DNA of 64,000 bases from Marinobacter piscis (GTDB lineage Bacteria; Pseudomonadota; Gammaproteobacteria; Pseudomonadales; Oleiphilaceae), in NCBI RefSeq assembly GCF_007671655.1, contig NZ_VCGX01000004.1, forward strand, positions 62,001 to 126,000, given 5' to 3'. A model generated the notes under the pieces. It was given only the letters and a program-made list of their open reading frames with translations. It searched no databases and was not told the DNA's origin. Shown piece by piece: positions 30,241 to 41,542 of the stretch (position 1 is its first letter; each line of letters opens with the position of its first letter). The position numbers and the translations under genes are program-made.

Positions 30241-31422
30241 TTATCTGCTCCTCCGTACATTAATGTCCTGTCTGGTTCGCAGTTCCTGAAGTACCTGGTC
30301 GGTCACCGACTGAATGTCCATCTGTCCGCTGCTGCCAGAGGACTGGCTGCCACTGCGGGGCAGTGCATTCTGGGTGAGACGATCCAGTGGCAGATACATC
30401 ATATTGCCACTGCTTTCGGTATCCACAAGAATCTTGCTGCTGTTGGACAGCACGGTTTCAAGTGTCTGCAGATACATGCGCTCACGCGTAACTCCCGGCG
30501 CCTGCTGATACACAGCCAGCAATTCGCGGAACCGGGCCGTTTCACCACGGGCACGTTCAATCACTTCCTGTTTGTAGGCATTGGCTTCTTCGATCATGCG
30601 CTGTGCCTGACCGCGAGCCTCGGGAACCACCTTGTTGCGGTAGGTTTCGGCCTCTTCTTTCACACGCTGCTCATCTTCACGGGCGCGCTGAACTTCACGG
30701 AATGCATCCTGAACAGCCGGGGGCGGCTGGGTGCTTTCCACGTTCACACGTACAATCTGCAGCCCGGTGCCATATTCCTCGAGGAAACTCTGCAGACGCT
30801 GCTCAACACGAACGGCCAGCTCGGCACGACCTTCTGTGAGCACATCGTCCAGCGAAGAGCTACCTACCTCATGGCGCAGTGCACTGTCGGTTGCAAAGGC
30901 CAGCGCCTGATTCGAGTCGCGGACGTTCAATACGTATGCCTGCGCATCGCCCACGCGGTACTGCACCTGCAGATCAACGGTCACCAGGTTTTCATCCTGG
31001 GTCAGCATCTGCCCACTGGACTTGGCGGTTCGTACGTTGGTTACACCAACCTTGGAGACGTCATCAATCAGAGGCACTTTGAACCTCAGGCCGGGGTTTT
31101 CGGTCCTGGAGTATTCGCCAAAGCGCAGAACAACCGCGCGTTGCTGTTCGTCGACTGTGTAGAACGACTGGAAAGCGACATACCCGACAACCAGAATGGC
31201 GGCCAGCGCAAGAATGGCACCAAAACCGCCGGCGCTGCCAGAACCACCGCCGCCGCTGCCCGGCTTCTTACCTTTGCCTCCCAGCATCTTGTTCAGTTTT
31301 TCGAGGCCTTTTTTCAGTGCCTCATCAAGATCAGGTGGCCCCTGATCATTGCCGCGACGACCACCACCGGTTCCCCAGGGATCGTTATCGTTGCGGTTTC
31401 CACCCGGTTCATTCCAGGCCAT
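30241..31422 (-). CDS. hflK: HflK, SPFH-family modulator of FtsH
   Basis: The 393-residue HflK subunit of the HflKC complex, which limits access of membrane proteins to FtsH. The N-terminus is Gly/Asn/Asp-rich (GGNRNDNDPWGTGGG). One membrane helix follows near residues 75-95, then the SPFH domain (FYTVDEQQRAVVLRFGEYSRT) and a coiled-coil C-terminal region. ATG 31422 with GGAGAGGAC ahead gives the usual MAWNEPGGN start. The in-frame frame 12 codons longer has no ribosome binding site. Confidence 0.96.
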   Translation of the reverse strand: MAWNEPGGNRNDNDPWGTGGGRRGNDQGPPDLDEALKKGLEKLNKMLGGKGKKPGSGGGGSGSAGGFGAILALAAILVVGYVAFQSFYTVDEQQRAVVLRFGEYSRTENPGLRFKVPLIDDVSKVGVTNVRTAKSSGQMLTQDENLVTVDLQVQYRVGDAQAYVLNVRDSNQALAFATDSALRHEVGSSSLDDVLTEGRAELAVRVEQRLQSFLEEYGTGLQIVRVNVESTQPPPAVQDAFREVQRAREDEQRVKEEAETYRNKVVPEARGQAQRMIEEANAYKQEVIERARGETARFRELLAVYQQAPGVTRERMYLQTLETVLSNSSKILVDTESSGNMMYLPLDRLTQNALPRSGSQSSGSSGQMDIQSVTDQVLQELRTRQDINVRRSR

Positions 31423-31503
31423 AGTCCTCTCCGTTCCTAATATATCGAATGGCTGCAAATACTAGGGATTTATCAACGCCCCGGCAATAGCTATAGCCTT
31501 TTT

Positions 31504-32802
31504 TCAGGTTTGTCGTGTGTCCAGTCGCACCGACTCTTCGCTCACACCTGCACGACTCAGAAGCTGCTGCCAGTCCCGCTGCTGCAATCGGGTTTCTATT
31601 ACCGTTTCCCCGGTATCTCGGTGCTCTTCACTAAGCACTGAGCCTGCCTCATGCAGGAGTGCGCGGAGCTTGCCATCAGCCGGACCGAGCAGAACAAAGT
31701 GGTGAACCACATCCTCCGCCAGCCGCTCGACAATGGCGTCGTACAACCCATCCAGCCCCTCTCCGGTCACCGCTGATACCCAGGCACGCACAGGCACCCC
31801 GTCTTCATTGCGGTCGACCCTGGGGGCAAAATCATCGAGCAGATCAATTTTATTGAACACCTGCAGCACAGGTATCTCATCGGCGCCAATTTCCGCCAGC
31901 ACCTCTTCAACCTGTTCAATGTTTTCGTCACGGCGACTGTCTTCACTGTCGACTATGTGCAGCAGCAGGGTTGCATCCGTGGTTTCTTCCAGCGTTGCCC
32001 GGAAGGCCTCCACAAGCTTATGGGGGAGATGACGGATAAAGCCCACCGTATCGGCCATTACGACCGGGCCGACGTCCGGAAGTTCCAGACGCCGGATGGT
32101 CGGGTCCAGCGTGGCGAACAGTTTGTCTGCGGCGTATACCGAAGAGGTGGTAATACGGTTAAACAGAGTGGATTTGCCGGCGTTGGTGTACCCCACCAGC
32201 GATACTGTGGGTATGTCTGCGCGCTTACGGGCACGGCGCCCCTGGCTGCGCTGCCGGCGTACCTTTTCAAGGCGTTTATTGATCGACTTGATCCGGGCAC
32301 GCAGCAGCCGGCGGTCGGTTTCCAGCTGGGTTTCACCCGGGCCACGCAGCCCTATGCCCCCGGCCTGTCGTTCCAGGTGGGTCCAGCCCCGGACCAGGCG
32401 TGTGGCCATATGCTCCAGCTGAGCCAGCTCTACCTGCAGCTTACCTTCATGGGTCCGGGCCCGCTGGGCAAAAATGTCCAGAATAACACCGGTCCGATCC
32501 AGCACCCGGCACTTGAGCTCCTGCTCAATGTTGCGCTCCTGGCTGGGGCTGAGAGCGTGATTGAAAAGAACCACGTCAGCCTCATAAAGCGTTATCGCCT
32601 CGCGGACCTCTTCAAGCTTGCCTTCCCCCACAAACAATCGCGGGCTGGGTTGCTTGCGGGTTCCGGTTACGCTTCCGACAGCTTCAACTCCGGCAGACGT
32701 TACGAGTTCGCGAAACTCACCCGGGTCTTCCGAGCCATCATGAGACGTAAAGTCAATATGGACAAGGATCGCTCGTTCACCAACATCTGGGCGCTCAAAC
32801 AA
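31504..32802 (-). CDS. hflX: GTPase HflX, ribosome rescue factor
   Basis: Ribosome-binding GTPase that splits stalled or heat-inactivated 70S ribosomes. The 432-residue protein has the HflX N-terminal domain (FVGEGKLEEVREA) and a coiled linker. The G domain has G1 GYTNAGKST, G3 DTVGF and G4 NKID. The start is TTG at 32802: MFERPDVGERAILVHIDF then aligns with E. coli HflX MFDRYDAGEQAVLVHIYF from the first residue, and GGAG stands 10 bases upstream. It lies between hfq and hflK as in E. coli and Pseudomonas. Confidence 0.96.
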   Translation of the reverse strand: MFERPDVGERAILVHIDFTSHDGSEDPGEFRELVTSAGVEAVGSVTGTRKQPSPRLFVGEGKLEEVREAITLYEADVVLFNHALSPSQERNIEQELKCRVLDRTGVILDIFAQRARTHEGKLQVELAQLEHMATRLVRGWTHLERQAGGIGLRGPGETQLETDRRLLRARIKSINKRLEKVRRQRSQGRRARKRADIPTVSLVGYTNAGKSTLFNRITTSSVYAADKLFATLDPTIRRLELPDVGPVVMADTVGFIRHLPHKLVEAFRATLEETTDATLLLHIVDSEDSRRDENIEQVEEVLAEIGADEIPVLQVFNKIDLLDDFAPRVDRNEDGVPVRAWVSAVTGEGLDGLYDAIVERLAEDVVHHFVLLGPADGKLRALLHEAGSVLSEEHRDTGETVIETRLQQRDWQQLLSRAGVSEESVRLDTRQT

Positions 32803-32841
32803 TGGGTATCAACTCCACAGCAATCTGTTTACTAAAGTCAT

Positions 32842-32895
32842 AAAAACAAACACCCGCGGCCATCAGAACCGTATGGTCCCTCAGGTGCGCGGGTG
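32842..32895 (-). terminator. Terminator-like hairpin after hfq
   Basis: CACCCGCG and CGCGGGTG (32851-32858, 32888-32895) form the stem. On the minus strand TTTGTTTTT follows. The loop is long (29 bases) and partly self-paired. It likely attenuates transcription from hfq into hflX, leaving many short hfq mRNAs. Confidence 0.7.
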
Positions 32896-32923
32896 ACAGA
32901 CACGACCGGGATCCCGGCCGGAA

Positions 32924-33175
32924 TCATTCTTCAGTCTCACCCTCGTCTGCGGGATTCTGCTGTGGAATGCGGACATTTCTGGCCGGCACAACGGTGGAGA
33001 TTGCGTGCTTGTAAACCATCTGGCTGACCGTATTCTTCAGTAAAATCACAAACTGGTCAAAAGACTCTACCTGTCCTTGCAACTTGATACCATTAACCAG
33101 AAAGATAGATACCGGAATGCGCTCTTTGCGCAGGGCGTTAAGGTAAGGGTCTTGTAGTGAATGCCCTTTTGACAT
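32924..33175 (-). CDS. hfq: RNA chaperone Hfq
   Basis: Hexameric Sm-like protein pairing small RNAs with mRNAs. The 83-residue product contains the two Sm motifs: [26 protein letters not shown] and [13 protein letters not shown], with the proximal-site YKHA. The acidic tail is short, as in Pseudomonas Hfq (82 residues), not long as in E. coli (102). GGAGAAC precedes the ATG. It follows miaA by 34 bp. Confidence 0.98.
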   Translation of the reverse strand: MSKGHSLQDPYLNALRKERIPVSIFLVNGIKLQGQVESFDQFVILLKNTVSQMVYKHAISTVVPARNVRIPQQNPADEGETEE

Positions 33176-33209
33176 GGGTGTTCTCCTGTTTTTTAATAAA
33201 TGCAGATCG

Positions 33210-34265
33210 TCAGTATTCAGAGCTAAATGTGGTGTGGTGTCCGGCTTTTTTCAAGGCAGCATCAACGATAAAATCGTCGCTGCTGTCCAGCCAGTGAACA
33301 TCAGACCACTTCCTGAGCCATGTAAGCTGCCGTTTGGCAAGCTGACGGGTCGCTGCCACTCCCTTACTTACAAATGTGTCATAATCGTCTTTACCGGCCA
33401 GATAACTCCAGGCCTGACGGTAACCGACACAGCGCATGGAAGGGAGCCCCGGGTGTAGATCGCCCCGGGCCATCAGTGCCCGGACCTCATCAAGAAACCC
33501 CGCCTCCAGCATACTCAGAAAACGCTGATGTATTCTCGAGTGAAGTTCTTTCCGCTCCGGGGGCGCCATAGCTAACTGCGCGACAGTATACGGAAGCGAT
33601 AAAGTTTCGTCTGCCTGCCACCGGGTAAAATAGGTGTAATCCTCGACACCCTCCACATCTCCACGTGTTCGCGCCTGCTGCATCCTGAGGCTGCCCTCTG
33701 CCTCCCAGAAGGCGGATATAGGCCTGCCGGTCAGGCGCAGAACCTCCAGAGCCCGTAACAAACGCTGGTGGTTGTTGGGGTGTATCAGTTTGGCAGCCAC
33801 AGGGTCAGCCGCCTGGAGCTCGTCATACAGGGCAAGCCACCCATGCTGCTCTGCCTCTGTCTCGAGGGCTCTGCGTACCTGCGGGTCTGCCGAAGGCAGG
33901 CCCGACATTCCATGCAACAGAGCTTTGAAGTACATCATGGTTCCGCCCACCAGCAGGGGAATGCGACCGGCGGCCGTAATCTGTGCCATTTCTGTCAGCG
34001 CATCCCGGCGGAAATCCGCGGCGGAATACGTTTCAGCCGGGTCGCAGATATCGATCAGCCGGTGAGGCGCCCGGGCCAGCTCCTCTGCAGTTGGCTTGGC
34101 GGTGCCTATATCCATGCCCCGGTAAATCATCGCCGAGTCGACGCTGATGATGTCACAGGGCAGGCGTTCACAAAGGGCGATGGCCAGATCGGTTTTGCCG
34201 GAGGCTGTGGGCCCCATGAGAAAGATGGCTGGTGGTTTTACCGCCTGACCCGTCTCCGCTGTCAC
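33210..34265 (-). CDS. miaA: tRNA dimethylallyltransferase MiaA
   Basis: Adds the isopentenyl group to A37 of tRNAs reading UNN codons, the step before MiaB. The 351-residue product has a P-loop [13 protein letters not shown], the catalytic region [19 protein letters not shown] and the [15 protein letters not shown] family block. The GTG start at 34265 lies 1 bp after the mutL stop, so translation is probably coupled. Both genes of the ms2i6A pathway are in this window, about 30 kb apart. Confidence 0.97.
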   Translation of the reverse strand: MTAETGQAVKPPAIFLMGPTASGKTDLAIALCERLPCDIISVDSAMIYRGMDIGTAKPTAEELARAPHRLIDICDPAETYSAADFRRDALTEMAQITAAGRIPLLVGGTMMYFKALLHGMSGLPSADPQVRRALETEAEQHGWLALYDELQAADPVAAKLIHPNNHQRLLRALEVLRLTGRPISAFWEAEGSLRMQQARTRGDVEGVEDYTYFTRWQADETLSLPYTVAQLAMAPPERKELHSRIHQRFLSMLEAGFLDEVRALMARGDLHPGLPSMRCVGYRQAWSYLAGKDDYDTFVSKGVAATRQLAKRQLTWLRKWSDVHWLDSSDDFIVDAALKKAGHHTTFSSEY

Positions 34266-34266
34266 C

Positions 34267-36198
34267 TCAACGCCCCCGCAGAAACAGCTTGTCCAGCTCT
34301 GCCAGGGTAACCAGGGTCCAGGTCGGACGCCCGTGGTTGCACTGGCCGCTGCGCTCGGTGGCTTCCATGTCCCGCAGAAGGGAGTTCATTTCCGGTATGG
34401 TGAGCTGGTGGTTGGCACGCACGGAACCGTGGCAGGCCATGGTCCCCAGTAGCTCGTGGGTAACCGCCTCTACCCGGTCACTCTGACCATGCTCTATAAG
34501 ATCAGAAAGTACATCTCTGACCAGTTGTTCTGTGTCTGCCCCTCGCAGTAACGCGGGCATCTGCCGTACCGCCAGTGTTTCCGGCCCGATGCGCTCCACC
34601 TGGAGCCCAAGCTGCTGCAACTCATCACCATGGGTCTCAGCCAGCGCAGCCTCTTTCTGGCTGACCGCCAGTGACACAGGCACCAGCAAGGGCTGGCTTT
34701 TCAGATCCTGCTCTGCCAGCGCCAGCTTCATGCGCTCGTAGGTAATGCGTTCATGGGCCGCGTGCATATCCACCACAATCATGCCGGCACTGGTCTGGGC
34801 AAGAATATAAATGCCGTGCAGCTGAGCAATTGCGTAGCCCAGAGGCGGCTCCTCACTGCCGCCCGCAACCGGGGCGGGCCCGGGCTGTGCTTCCGGCATG
34901 GCTCCCGCTGCCGTGCCAGGAAACGCTGCCGGCTCCTGCTGAGTAGCGACACCCCCGCCTCCCAGGGACTGATAAAAAGCCATCTGATCACTGGCCCGCC
35001 ACTCCTGTTGCGGTACTGGCTGCCCACTGAAACCATCGGCTGCCCTGTCATCCCCTGATGGCGGCATTGCAGGCTGGCCATTCCAGGGCTGGAGCTGATG
35101 CACCGGCTGACCTGTCCCGGCCGCCGGCACCTCGCCGGGCGCAGAAGCTTCCCGGTCAAAGGACTGAGCGACGGCGCCCCGGAAATGGTCATCCGGGCGC
35201 ACATCGGCAAGGGCTTTATGCAGGGTACGGAAGATAAAATCATGCACCAGCCGGCCATCGCGAAAGCGTACTTCATGCTTGGTCGGATGCACGTTTACAT
35301 CAACGTTGGCCGGGTCTACTTCAAGATAAAGAACAAATGCCGGGTGCCGGTTGTTATACAGTACATCCCGGTACGCCTGGCGCACCGCATGGGCAACCAG
35401 CCGGTCGCGAATGACCCGGCCGTTCACAAAGAAATACTGCAGATCTGCCTGGCTGCGGGAGAAGGTGGGCAGGGCTACCCAGCCCCACAGGCGCAAACCT
35501 GTGGCTTCCGCATCAATGACCACCGCATTGTCGATAAACTTCTGCCCGCACAGGGATCCGATGCGACGTTCCTTGTCCAGTGCAGAGGTGGCTGGCCGAA
35601 GGTTTTGCACCACTTTCTGGTTGTGGCGCAGAGTAAAACCTGTATCGAAACGGCTGAGGGCCTGTCGCCGTATGTTTTCTTCCAGGTGGTTGAATTCGGT
35701 TTTTTCGGTTCGCAGAAACTTGCGCCGTGCCGGCGTATTAAAAAACAGATCCCGCACTTCCACTGTCGTGCCTACAGGGTGCGCCGCAGGCGTGATCCGG
35801 GCATCCATATCACGGCCTTCTGCCTCTACCCGGGACGCAGCTTCCTGGTCTTCTGTGCGCGAGGTCAGTGTCAGTCGCGAAACCGAGCTGATACTGGCGA
35901 GCGCCTCCCCCCTGAAGCCAAGGGAGGCGACCGCCTCCAGATCATCAAGGCTGGCAATTTTGCTGGTGGCATGACGGCTCAGGGCCAGTGGCAGATCGCC
36001 TTCTGCAATGCCACTACCGTCATCACGCACCCGAATCAGCTTTACGCCACCCTGCTCTACTTCCACATCGACACGGCGGGCGCCCGCATCAAGGGCGTTC
36101 TCAACCAGTTCTTTCACAATGGATGCAGGGCGCTCAACTACCTCGCCCGCGGCTATCTGGTTTGCCAGCCGCGGCGAGAGCAATCGGATGGTGGGCAT
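34267..36198 (-). CDS. mutL: DNA mismatch repair protein MutL
   Basis: Mismatch-repair matchmaker of 643 residues. The N-terminal GHKL ATPase is clear: [18 protein letters not shown] and [10 protein letters not shown]. The C-terminal domain carries the endonuclease-type motif as [12 protein letters not shown], with Met in place of the usual Gln of DQHA. It also carries MACHGSVRA and QCNHGRPTW, the metal-site motifs. This fits a MutL with its own nicking activity, as in Pseudomonas, used in genomes without MutH. A Pro/Gln-rich linker spans about residues 350-430. It lies between amiB and miaA. Confidence 0.96.
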   Translation of the reverse strand: MPTIRLLSPRLANQIAAGEVVERPASIVKELVENALDAGARRVDVEVEQGGVKLIRVRDDGSGIAEGDLPLALSRHATSKIASLDDLEAVASLGFRGEALASISSVSRLTLTSRTEDQEAASRVEAEGRDMDARITPAAHPVGTTVEVRDLFFNTPARRKFLRTEKTEFNHLEENIRRQALSRFDTGFTLRHNQKVVQNLRPATSALDKERRIGSLCGQKFIDNAVVIDAEATGLRLWGWVALPTFSRSQADLQYFFVNGRVIRDRLVAHAVRQAYRDVLYNNRHPAFVLYLEVDPANVDVNVHPTKHEVRFRDGRLVHDFIFRTLHKALADVRPDDHFRGAVAQSFDREASAPGEVPAAGTGQPVHQLQPWNGQPAMPPSGDDRAADGFSGQPVPQQEWRASDQMAFYQSLGGGGVATQQEPAAFPGTAAGAMPEAQPGPAPVAGGSEEPPLGYAIAQLHGIYILAQTSAGMIVVDMHAAHERITYERMKLALAEQDLKSQPLLVPVSLAVSQKEAALAETHGDELQQLGLQVERIGPETLAVRQMPALLRGADTEQLVRDVLSDLIEHGQSDRVEAVTHELLGTMACHGSVRANHQLTIPEMNSLLRDMEATERSGQCNHGRPTWTLVTLAELDKLFLRGR

Positions 36199-36218
36199 GT
36201 GTCGGGGTTACCTCTTGG

Positions 36219-37580
36219 TCAGGATGAGGGGATACGAATCGTCTGCCCTACCATAACACGGTCATCCCTCAGGTCGTTAAACTGCATCAGTTCACTGACG
36301 GAGGTCTGATTTTTTCGTGCCACACCTGAAAGCGTATCGCCCCGGCGCACTTTATACTGGCTTATCCGGCTTCCGTCCTGGCGATTGCGTTTCTGCCAGG
36401 CCAGCAATGTCCCCGGCGGCGGGGTTTTCCGAAAATATTCATCAATTCCCTGCATGATGGCGCCCGCCAGTTTACGGCGGTACCAGTCGGTCGCCAGGTT
36501 TTTCTCTTCCTGGGGGTTGGAAATAAACCCGGCCTCTACGAGGATGGACGGAATATCCGGCGACTTGAGCACCGCAAACGCTGCCTGCTCCACACCGGAT
36601 TTGTGCAGCCGGGCCACCCCGCCAAGCTCACCCAGCACACTGCTTCCAACACCCAGGCTGGCATTAATACTGGCGGTCATGGACAGATCAAGCAACACGC
36701 CTGCCAGCATGTCATCCCGTCCGTCCAGAGACAGTCCGCCGGTGCCGCCGATCAGGTCTGAGCGGTTTTCAGTTTTCGCCAGCCAGCGAGCGGTTTCACT
36801 GGTGGCACCACGCTGGGAAAGTGCAAATACCGATGCGCCCTTGGGTTGCGGAGTACGGAAGGCGTCTGCATGCACAGACACAAACAGATCCGCATTGTAT
36901 TTGCGGGCCAGGATCGTACGGTTTCGCAGGCCGATATAATAATCACCGGTGCGGGTGAGTTTGGCCGTATAGCCCTGCTTTTTGTCGATCATATCCTTAA
37001 GAATATGCGCCATTTTCAGGACAACGTCTTTCTCCCGGGTTCCCCTTGGGCCAATTGCCCCCGGGTCCTCACCGCCGTGGCCGGCATCAATCACAACGAT
37101 AACGTCCCGCTTGCCGTCCGAGTCATGGGTGACTGTCGGCCTGGCTGCCTTGTCCAGGCGACCGCCATCCTCGTCAATCATGTCCACCACCAGGCGATGG
37201 CCATACTGCTGATTGGGCTTGAGCTGGAAACTCCGGGGCTTAATGCTGCTGGCAAGATCCAGAACCACCCTCAGGTCAGAACCGTTGCGCGGGGCGCTGC
37301 GGATTCGTTGCACCGGGCTGCCGGATAAATCGATTTTGCTGAAATCGGTTTTCAGCCGGGTGTCTTTGAGGTCAATCACCAGACGCGAAGGATTGCTCAG
37401 TGCAAACATCTTGTGCTCCACCTCGCCTTCGGTGTCCAGCACCAGACGTGTGTGGTCCGGTGCCGGCCAGATCCGCACGCCCTCTACCTGAGTACCGGCT
37501 TGCGCTTGCATGACAGGTGCCAGCAGCCATGCAAGCGCCAGCACTGTTACAGCTTTGAGTGTCAGTTTATGTTTTTTCAT
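36219..37580 (-). CDS. amiB: N-acetylmuramoyl-L-alanine amidase AmiB/AmiC type
   Basis: Periplasmic zinc amidase that splits septal peptidoglycan for daughter-cell separation. It has 453 residues. A signal peptide ends near QAQA (residue 28). An AMIN targeting domain covers about 30-130. The Amidase_3 domain at about 160-385 has the zinc ligands VIDAGHGGEDPGAIG and SVHADAF and the catalytic Glu in SILVEAGFISN. A LysM domain closes the protein (YKVRRGDTLSGVARKN). It lies in the conserved tsaE-amiB-mutL order. Confidence 0.95.
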   Translation of the reverse strand: MKKHKLTLKAVTVLALAWLLAPVMQAQAGTQVEGVRIWPAPDHTRLVLDTEGEVEHKMFALSNPSRLVIDLKDTRLKTDFSKIDLSGSPVQRIRSAPRNGSDLRVVLDLASSIKPRSFQLKPNQQYGHRLVVDMIDEDGGRLDKAARPTVTHDSDGKRDVIVVIDAGHGGEDPGAIGPRGTREKDVVLKMAHILKDMIDKKQGYTAKLTRTGDYYIGLRNRTILARKYNADLFVSVHADAFRTPQPKGASVFALSQRGATSETARWLAKTENRSDLIGGTGGLSLDGRDDMLAGVLLDLSMTASINASLGVGSSVLGELGGVARLHKSGVEQAAFAVLKSPDIPSILVEAGFISNPQEEKNLATDWYRRKLAGAIMQGIDEYFRKTPPPGTLLAWQKRNRQDGSRISQYKVRRGDTLSGVARKNQTSVSELMQFNDLRDDRVMVGQTIRIPSS

Positions 37581-37611
37581 ACAGCGTGCCTATTCCTGGG
37601 ATTCCCGACCA

Positions 37612-38109
37612 TCAATGCTCCGGGCTGATCAGTTCCAATTCATTCAAAAACGACGCACCCAGCTCAGAGCCGGCCCGGACTGTCGCCGACCGGCCTTCGT
37701 CCTGGTGCTCAAGGCGAATTTCGAGATCCGGCTCGGGCAACAGCCCCTCGCCGCGCTCCGGCCATTCAATCAGGCAGATACTGCTGCCATCGAAATAGTC
37801 GCGGATTCCCATATATTCCAGCTCTTCCGGGTCCCCCAGCCTGTACAGGTCAAAATGATACGCGGGCGGGACCAGGTGTTCGTATGGCTCAACCAGTGTG
37901 TAGGTCGGGCTCTTTACAGCACCCTCGTGCCCGAGAGCACGTATAAGGCCACGGCTGAGTGTGGTTTTCCCCATCCCCAGGTCGCCTTCAAGAAACACAA
38001 CCAGCCCCCGGCCTGAGGCTTTTGCCAGGCGAGCCAGCTCACCCCCCAGCTGTTCAGTTTCGGCTTCTCCATCCAGAAACAGTCTGCGCTCGTTCCCGAA
38101 AATGCTCAT
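37612..38109 (-). CDS. tsaE: tRNA threonylcarbamoyladenosine biosynthesis ATPase TsaE
   Basis: ATPase that works with TsaB and TsaD to make t6A37 in tRNAs reading ANN codons. The 165-residue product shows the P-loop [16 protein letters not shown] and the family block [13 protein letters not shown], followed by [14 protein letters not shown]. It overlaps the end of nnr by 4 bp and has a strong ribosome binding site (GGAGAAGGA) inside it. Confidence 0.96.
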   Translation of the reverse strand: MSIFGNERRLFLDGEAETEQLGGELARLAKASGRGLVVFLEGDLGMGKTTLSRGLIRALGHEGAVKSPTYTLVEPYEHLVPPAYHFDLYRLGDPEELEYMGIRDYFDGSSICLIEWPERGEGLLPEPDLEIRLEHQDEGRSATVRAGSELGASFLNELELISPEH

Positions 38110-39668
38110 TCCTTCTCCTCTCTGCAGTATCCGGGCGTTTCTGATTCCCGCAGAACCTGTGGCAGCGCTTCAATCACATCGGTGGGTAACAGCCCCATAT
38201 ATCCACGACTGGCTGAGGCCCTGTGTGCCGCTTCAAAATGTACACTGGCAGCGACTGTGGCGACCTGTGCGGGCAACTCGGGCTGCTGGGCGTACAAGGC
38301 ACCCACAATGCCCGATAACACATCACCCATACCGCCAGTGGCCATACCCGGGTGACAGCCTCCGGCAATACTCACCGGCCCCGTGTCGGAGGCAATCACT
38401 GTGCCCGCACCTTTAAGCACAGCCACGCCACCGTATTGCGACTGCAGTTTTCTGGCCGCGGCCACACGGTCTTTTTCCACCGCCGGCACCTGGCAGCTTA
38501 AAAGCCGTGCAGCCTCGCCCGGATGCGGCGTCAGTATCTGATTGTCCAGAGGAGCGGCAACCCGGGCTGCAAGCAGGTTAAGCGCATCCGCATCCAGCAC
38601 CCGGGGGGTGCTGCTCGCCATGACCTGCTGCAGCATTTGCTGACCCCAGGCGCTCTGCCCCAGCCCCGGCCCGCACACCACAACGGTTGCGGCCGCCAAC
38701 ATCTCCGCCAGTTCCGATCCATGATCCAGGCCACGGACCATAACCGACGGACACCGTGCCAGCGCCGCAGAAACATGCGCCGGACGAGTTGCCAGAGACA
38801 CAAGTCCGGCTCCGGCACGCGCTGCCGCTTCTGCAGCCAACACCCCGGCCCCACCAAAGCCATGGTCTCCGGCAACAATCAAAACGTGACCGAACCGCCC
38901 TTTGTGGGCATGGCCCGGGCGGGCAGGCAACCAGCTGCGAACCGAGGGCCAGCGTCGCAATATAGCCGTCGGCTCTTCACCGCTTGCGGCCACGCCAGCC
39001 TCTGCATTCAGGGCCTCAAACACCACATCTCCCGAGACCGCGGCGCCCTGCCCGGTGTACAGGCCGGTTTTCTGGCCGATAAACGTTACTGTTGCAGACG
39101 CCTGTACCACCTCACCCCGGGCCACACCTGTGGTGGCATCAAGCCCGGATGGCATGTCCACTGCCAGGACAGGAAGCCCGGAGCGATTACAACGCCTGAT
39201 CAGATCTGCAAATGGCTCCCTGGGCGCACCTGCCACACCGGTTCCCAGCATGGCATCCACAACCAGGCCGGCTCCCGCAAACCACGCCTCCAGGTCTGCC
39301 TCACCGGTGCCTGCCAGCTCCTGCACGTCGACACCGTCGGCTACGGCCTTCTGCCAGGCTTTACGGGCATCACCACTGAGCTTTTCAACCGGGGCGACGG
39401 CTACGCAGCGCACCGCCAGCCCATGGCGTACAGCACTCGCCGCTACCAGGTAGCCATCACCACCGTTATTGCCGGCCCCGCACAGAACCAGCAAGGGTTC
39501 CGTTCCGGGCCAGCGTGCAACCAGCTGGCGAAACGCTGCCCTTGCGGCAGCCTGCATCAGGTCAAAGCCCTCAACACCCTGCTGCCCGATGATGTATTGA
39601 TCTATACGACGCACAGCATCGGCGCTAAACAGCAAATCTGTTAAACTTTGCTCAGCGTGCTCTGGCAT
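38106..39668 (-). CDS. nnr: Bifunctional NAD(P)H-hydrate epimerase / ADP-dependent dehydratase
   Basis: Repairs damaged NAD(P)H hydrates. The N-terminal YjeF_N epimerase domain (about residues 10-225) carries [18 protein letters not shown] and [13 protein letters not shown]. The C-terminal ribokinase-like dehydratase domain (about 235-505) carries [13 protein letters not shown] and [13 protein letters not shown]. Length of 520 residues is normal for the fusion. It starts the minus-strand block running through tsaE, amiB, mutL, miaA and hfq, and is divergent from queG. Confidence 0.95.
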   Translation of the reverse strand: MPEHAEQSLTDLLFSADAVRRIDQYIIGQQGVEGFDLMQAAARAAFRQLVARWPGTEPLLVLCGAGNNGGDGYLVAASAVRHGLAVRCVAVAPVEKLSGDARKAWQKAVADGVDVQELAGTGEADLEAWFAGAGLVVDAMLGTGVAGAPREPFADLIRRCNRSGLPVLAVDMPSGLDATTGVARGEVVQASATVTFIGQKTGLYTGQGAAVSGDVVFEALNAEAGVAASGEEPTAILRRWPSVRSWLPARPGHAHKGRFGHVLIVAGDHGFGGAGVLAAEAAARAGAGLVSLATRPAHVSAALARCPSVMVRGLDHGSELAEMLAAATVVVCGPGLGQSAWGQQMLQQVMASSTPRVLDADALNLLAARVAAPLDNQILTPHPGEAARLLSCQVPAVEKDRVAAARKLQSQYGGVAVLKGAGTVIASDTGPVSIAGGCHPGMATGGMGDVLSGIVGALYAQQPELPAQVATVAASVHFEAAHRASASRGYMGLLPTDVIEALPQVLRESETPGYCREEKE

Positions 39669-39781
39669 GAGCCTTCGCTCCCGTCACAGAAACCGGTTTA
39701 AGAAAATTGGCCAGCTACATGTAAAGCATAGCAAAACCGGGGAAAAGGTCATAACTTAATCAAATTAAATATCTGTTTCCT

Positions 39782-40861
39782 ATGAGCACAACGGCAACTG
39801 ACACAACCCATTCTCCTGAACTGGCTGATTTGCCTTCACTTATCCGTCAGTGGGCCCGTGAGCTCGGTTTTTCCGATGCGGGCATCACTACGGCGGACAC
39901 AGGTGAACACGCGCAGCATCTTCAGGACTGGCTGGCTAAAGGCTATCAGGGCGAGATGGAGTATATGGGGCACCATGGCGACAAGCGCTACACTCCCACA
40001 TCTCTGGTGCCAGGGACCACCCGGGTTATCTCTGTGCGCATGGATTACATGCCTGCCCCGGACAACCCGAAAGAAGCGCTCACCAACCGGGAAAACGCCT
40101 ATATTACGCGCTATGCGCTGGGCCGTGACTATCACAAGCTGATGCGGAAGCGGCTGGCAACTCTGGCAAAATGGATTGATGACGCGGTCAGTGGCTATGA
40201 TTACCGGGCGTTTGTCGACAGCGCCCCGGTGCTGGAAAGAGCCCTGGCCCAAAGAGCAGGCCTGGGCTGGATCGGCAAAAACAATATGCTGATTCATCCG
40301 AAAGCCGGCTCCTTCTTTTTTCTGGGGGAAATTTTCACCAGCGCCCCGCTGCCCACTGACCCTGCGTTTGAATCCGATCACTGCGGCAGTTGCTCGGCGT
40401 GTCTGGAGCTGTGCCCCACGGACGCGTTTGTGGGGCCCCACAAACTGGATGCCCGGCGCTGTATCAGTTATCTCACCATTGAGCTGAAAGGCAGTATTCC
40501 GGAGGAGTTGCGCCCGCTGATGGGCAACCGGGTGTTTGGCTGCGATGACTGTCAGCTGGTGTGCCCCTGGCAGAAGTTCCAGAAACCTACTCAGGAAAAG
40601 GATTTTCAGCCCCGGCACGGCCTGGACAACAGTTCGCTGGCTGAGCTGTTTTTATGGTCGGAGGAGCAGTTTCTCAAGCGCACGGAGGGCTCTGCCATCC
40701 GCCGTACCGGCTATGAGGGCTGGCTGCGCAATCTGGCGGTTGGCCTGGGGAATGCACCTTCGACCATTCCCGTGATTGAAGCTCTGAAACAGCGCGCGGA
40801 TTACCCTTCGGAGTTGGTCCGCGAGCATGTTCAGTGGGCTTTGGCGCAGCACGGTTTATAG
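39782..40861 (+). CDS. queG: Epoxyqueuosine reductase QueG
   Basis: Cobalamin-dependent enzyme reducing epoxyqueuosine to queuosine in tRNA, the last step of Q34 synthesis. The 359-residue protein has two ferredoxin-type [4Fe-4S] motifs: [16 protein letters not shown] and [13 protein letters not shown]. It also has the family block [31 protein letters not shown], partly quoted here as [11 protein letters not shown]. No clear ribosome binding site precedes the ATG. It ends 6 bp inside the convergent orn gene. Confidence 0.96.
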   Translation: MSTTATDTTHSPELADLPSLIRQWARELGFSDAGITTADTGEHAQHLQDWLAKGYQGEMEYMGHHGDKRYTPTSLVPGTTRVISVRMDYMPAPDNPKEALTNRENAYITRYALGRDYHKLMRKRLATLAKWIDDAVSGYDYRAFVDSAPVLERALAQRAGLGWIGKNNMLIHPKAGSFFFLGEIFTSAPLPTDPAFESDHCGSCSACLELCPTDAFVGPHKLDARRCISYLTIELKGSIPEELRPLMGNRVFGCDDCQLVCPWQKFQKPTQEKDFQPRHGLDNSSLAELFLWSEEQFLKRTEGSAIRRTGYEGWLRNLAVGLGNAPSTIPVIEALKQRADYPSELVREHVQWALAQHGL

Positions 40862-41398
40862 CCGGAAGAAGTGCTCCCGGTAGTGCCGCAGTTCGTTGAT
40901 TGAGTCGCGAATGTCGTCCAGTGCCAGGTGGCTGCCTTTCTTTTTCACGCCTTCCAGTACATCCGGGCGCCAGCGTCGGGCCAGTTCTTTGACTGTGGAT
41001 ACATCAAGGTTACGGTAATGAAAGAAGTCTTCCAGGGCGGGCATGTATTTCACCAGGAAGCGGCGGTCCTGGCCGATGCTGTTGCCACACAGGGGGGATT
41101 TGCCGGGCTCCAGGTGTTCTTTGAGGAAGGCGAGGGTTTGCTGTTCGGCTTCGGCTTCGGTGGTTTTGCTGTCGCGGACACGTTGGGTCAGACCGCTTTC
41201 GCCGTGGGTGCGGGTGCACCATTCGTCCATGGCGTCGAGCAGGCTGTCTGGCTGGTGGATGGCGATGACGGGGCCTTCTGCAATCAGGTTGAGTTCGGAG
41301 TCGGTGATGATGGTGGCCATTTCGATGATGCGTTCTGTTTCCGGATCCAGGCCGGTCATTTCCAGGTCAATCCAGACCAGGTGGGTGTCTGCTGACAT
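40856..41398 (-). CDS. orn: Oligoribonuclease
   Basis: Essential 3'-5' exonuclease that degrades di- and oligoribonucleotides, including pGpG from cyclic-di-GMP breakdown. The 180-residue DEDDh protein has [20 protein letters not shown] for the first two acidic residues, [12 protein letters not shown], and the final [24 protein letters not shown] precedes the ATG. It is relevant to the cyclic-di-GMP effectors FimW and FimX encoded about 8 kb away. It overlaps queG tail to tail by 6 bp. Confidence 0.97.
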   Translation of the reverse strand: MSADTHLVWIDLEMTGLDPETERIIEMATIITDSELNLIAEGPVIAIHQPDSLLDAMDEWCTRTHGESGLTQRVRDSKTTEAEAEQQTLAFLKEHLEPGKSPLCGNSIGQDRRFLVKYMPALEDFFHYRNLDVSTVKELARRWRPDVLEGVKKKGSHLALDDIRDSINELRHYREHFFRL

Positions 41399-41432
41399 TC
41401 TTGTTTCCTCTCAGTTCTTTAATATTGGAGTA

Positions 41433-41542
41433 GGTGCAGTGACCACTTGCCTACCGGGAACCGCTACGGGCACATCCATGTGCGCTTGTCGGTGGCCATC
41501 CGTGGCCACCAGCATTCCCGGTAGGCAAGCGGCCACTGCACC
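41433..41542 (-). repeat. Structured AYGGAY element 6, canonical copy, sense strand minus
   Basis: Arms 41433-41460 and 41515-41542 pair over 28 bp with two mismatches, both G-U in minus-strand RNA and A-C in plus-strand RNA. The minus strand reads GGTGGCC-ACGGAT-GGCCACC, then GCAC-ATGGAT-GTGC. Both loops fit AYGGAY exactly. It sits in the divergent orn/rsgA gap, on the rsgA side an antisense leader and on the orn side a possible 5' leader. Confidence 0.8.

Noticed and set aside
35098..36309. 403-codon open frame opposite mutL
   Set aside because: It is a mirror of mutL with its conserved ATPase motifs on the other strand. No recognisable protein features.
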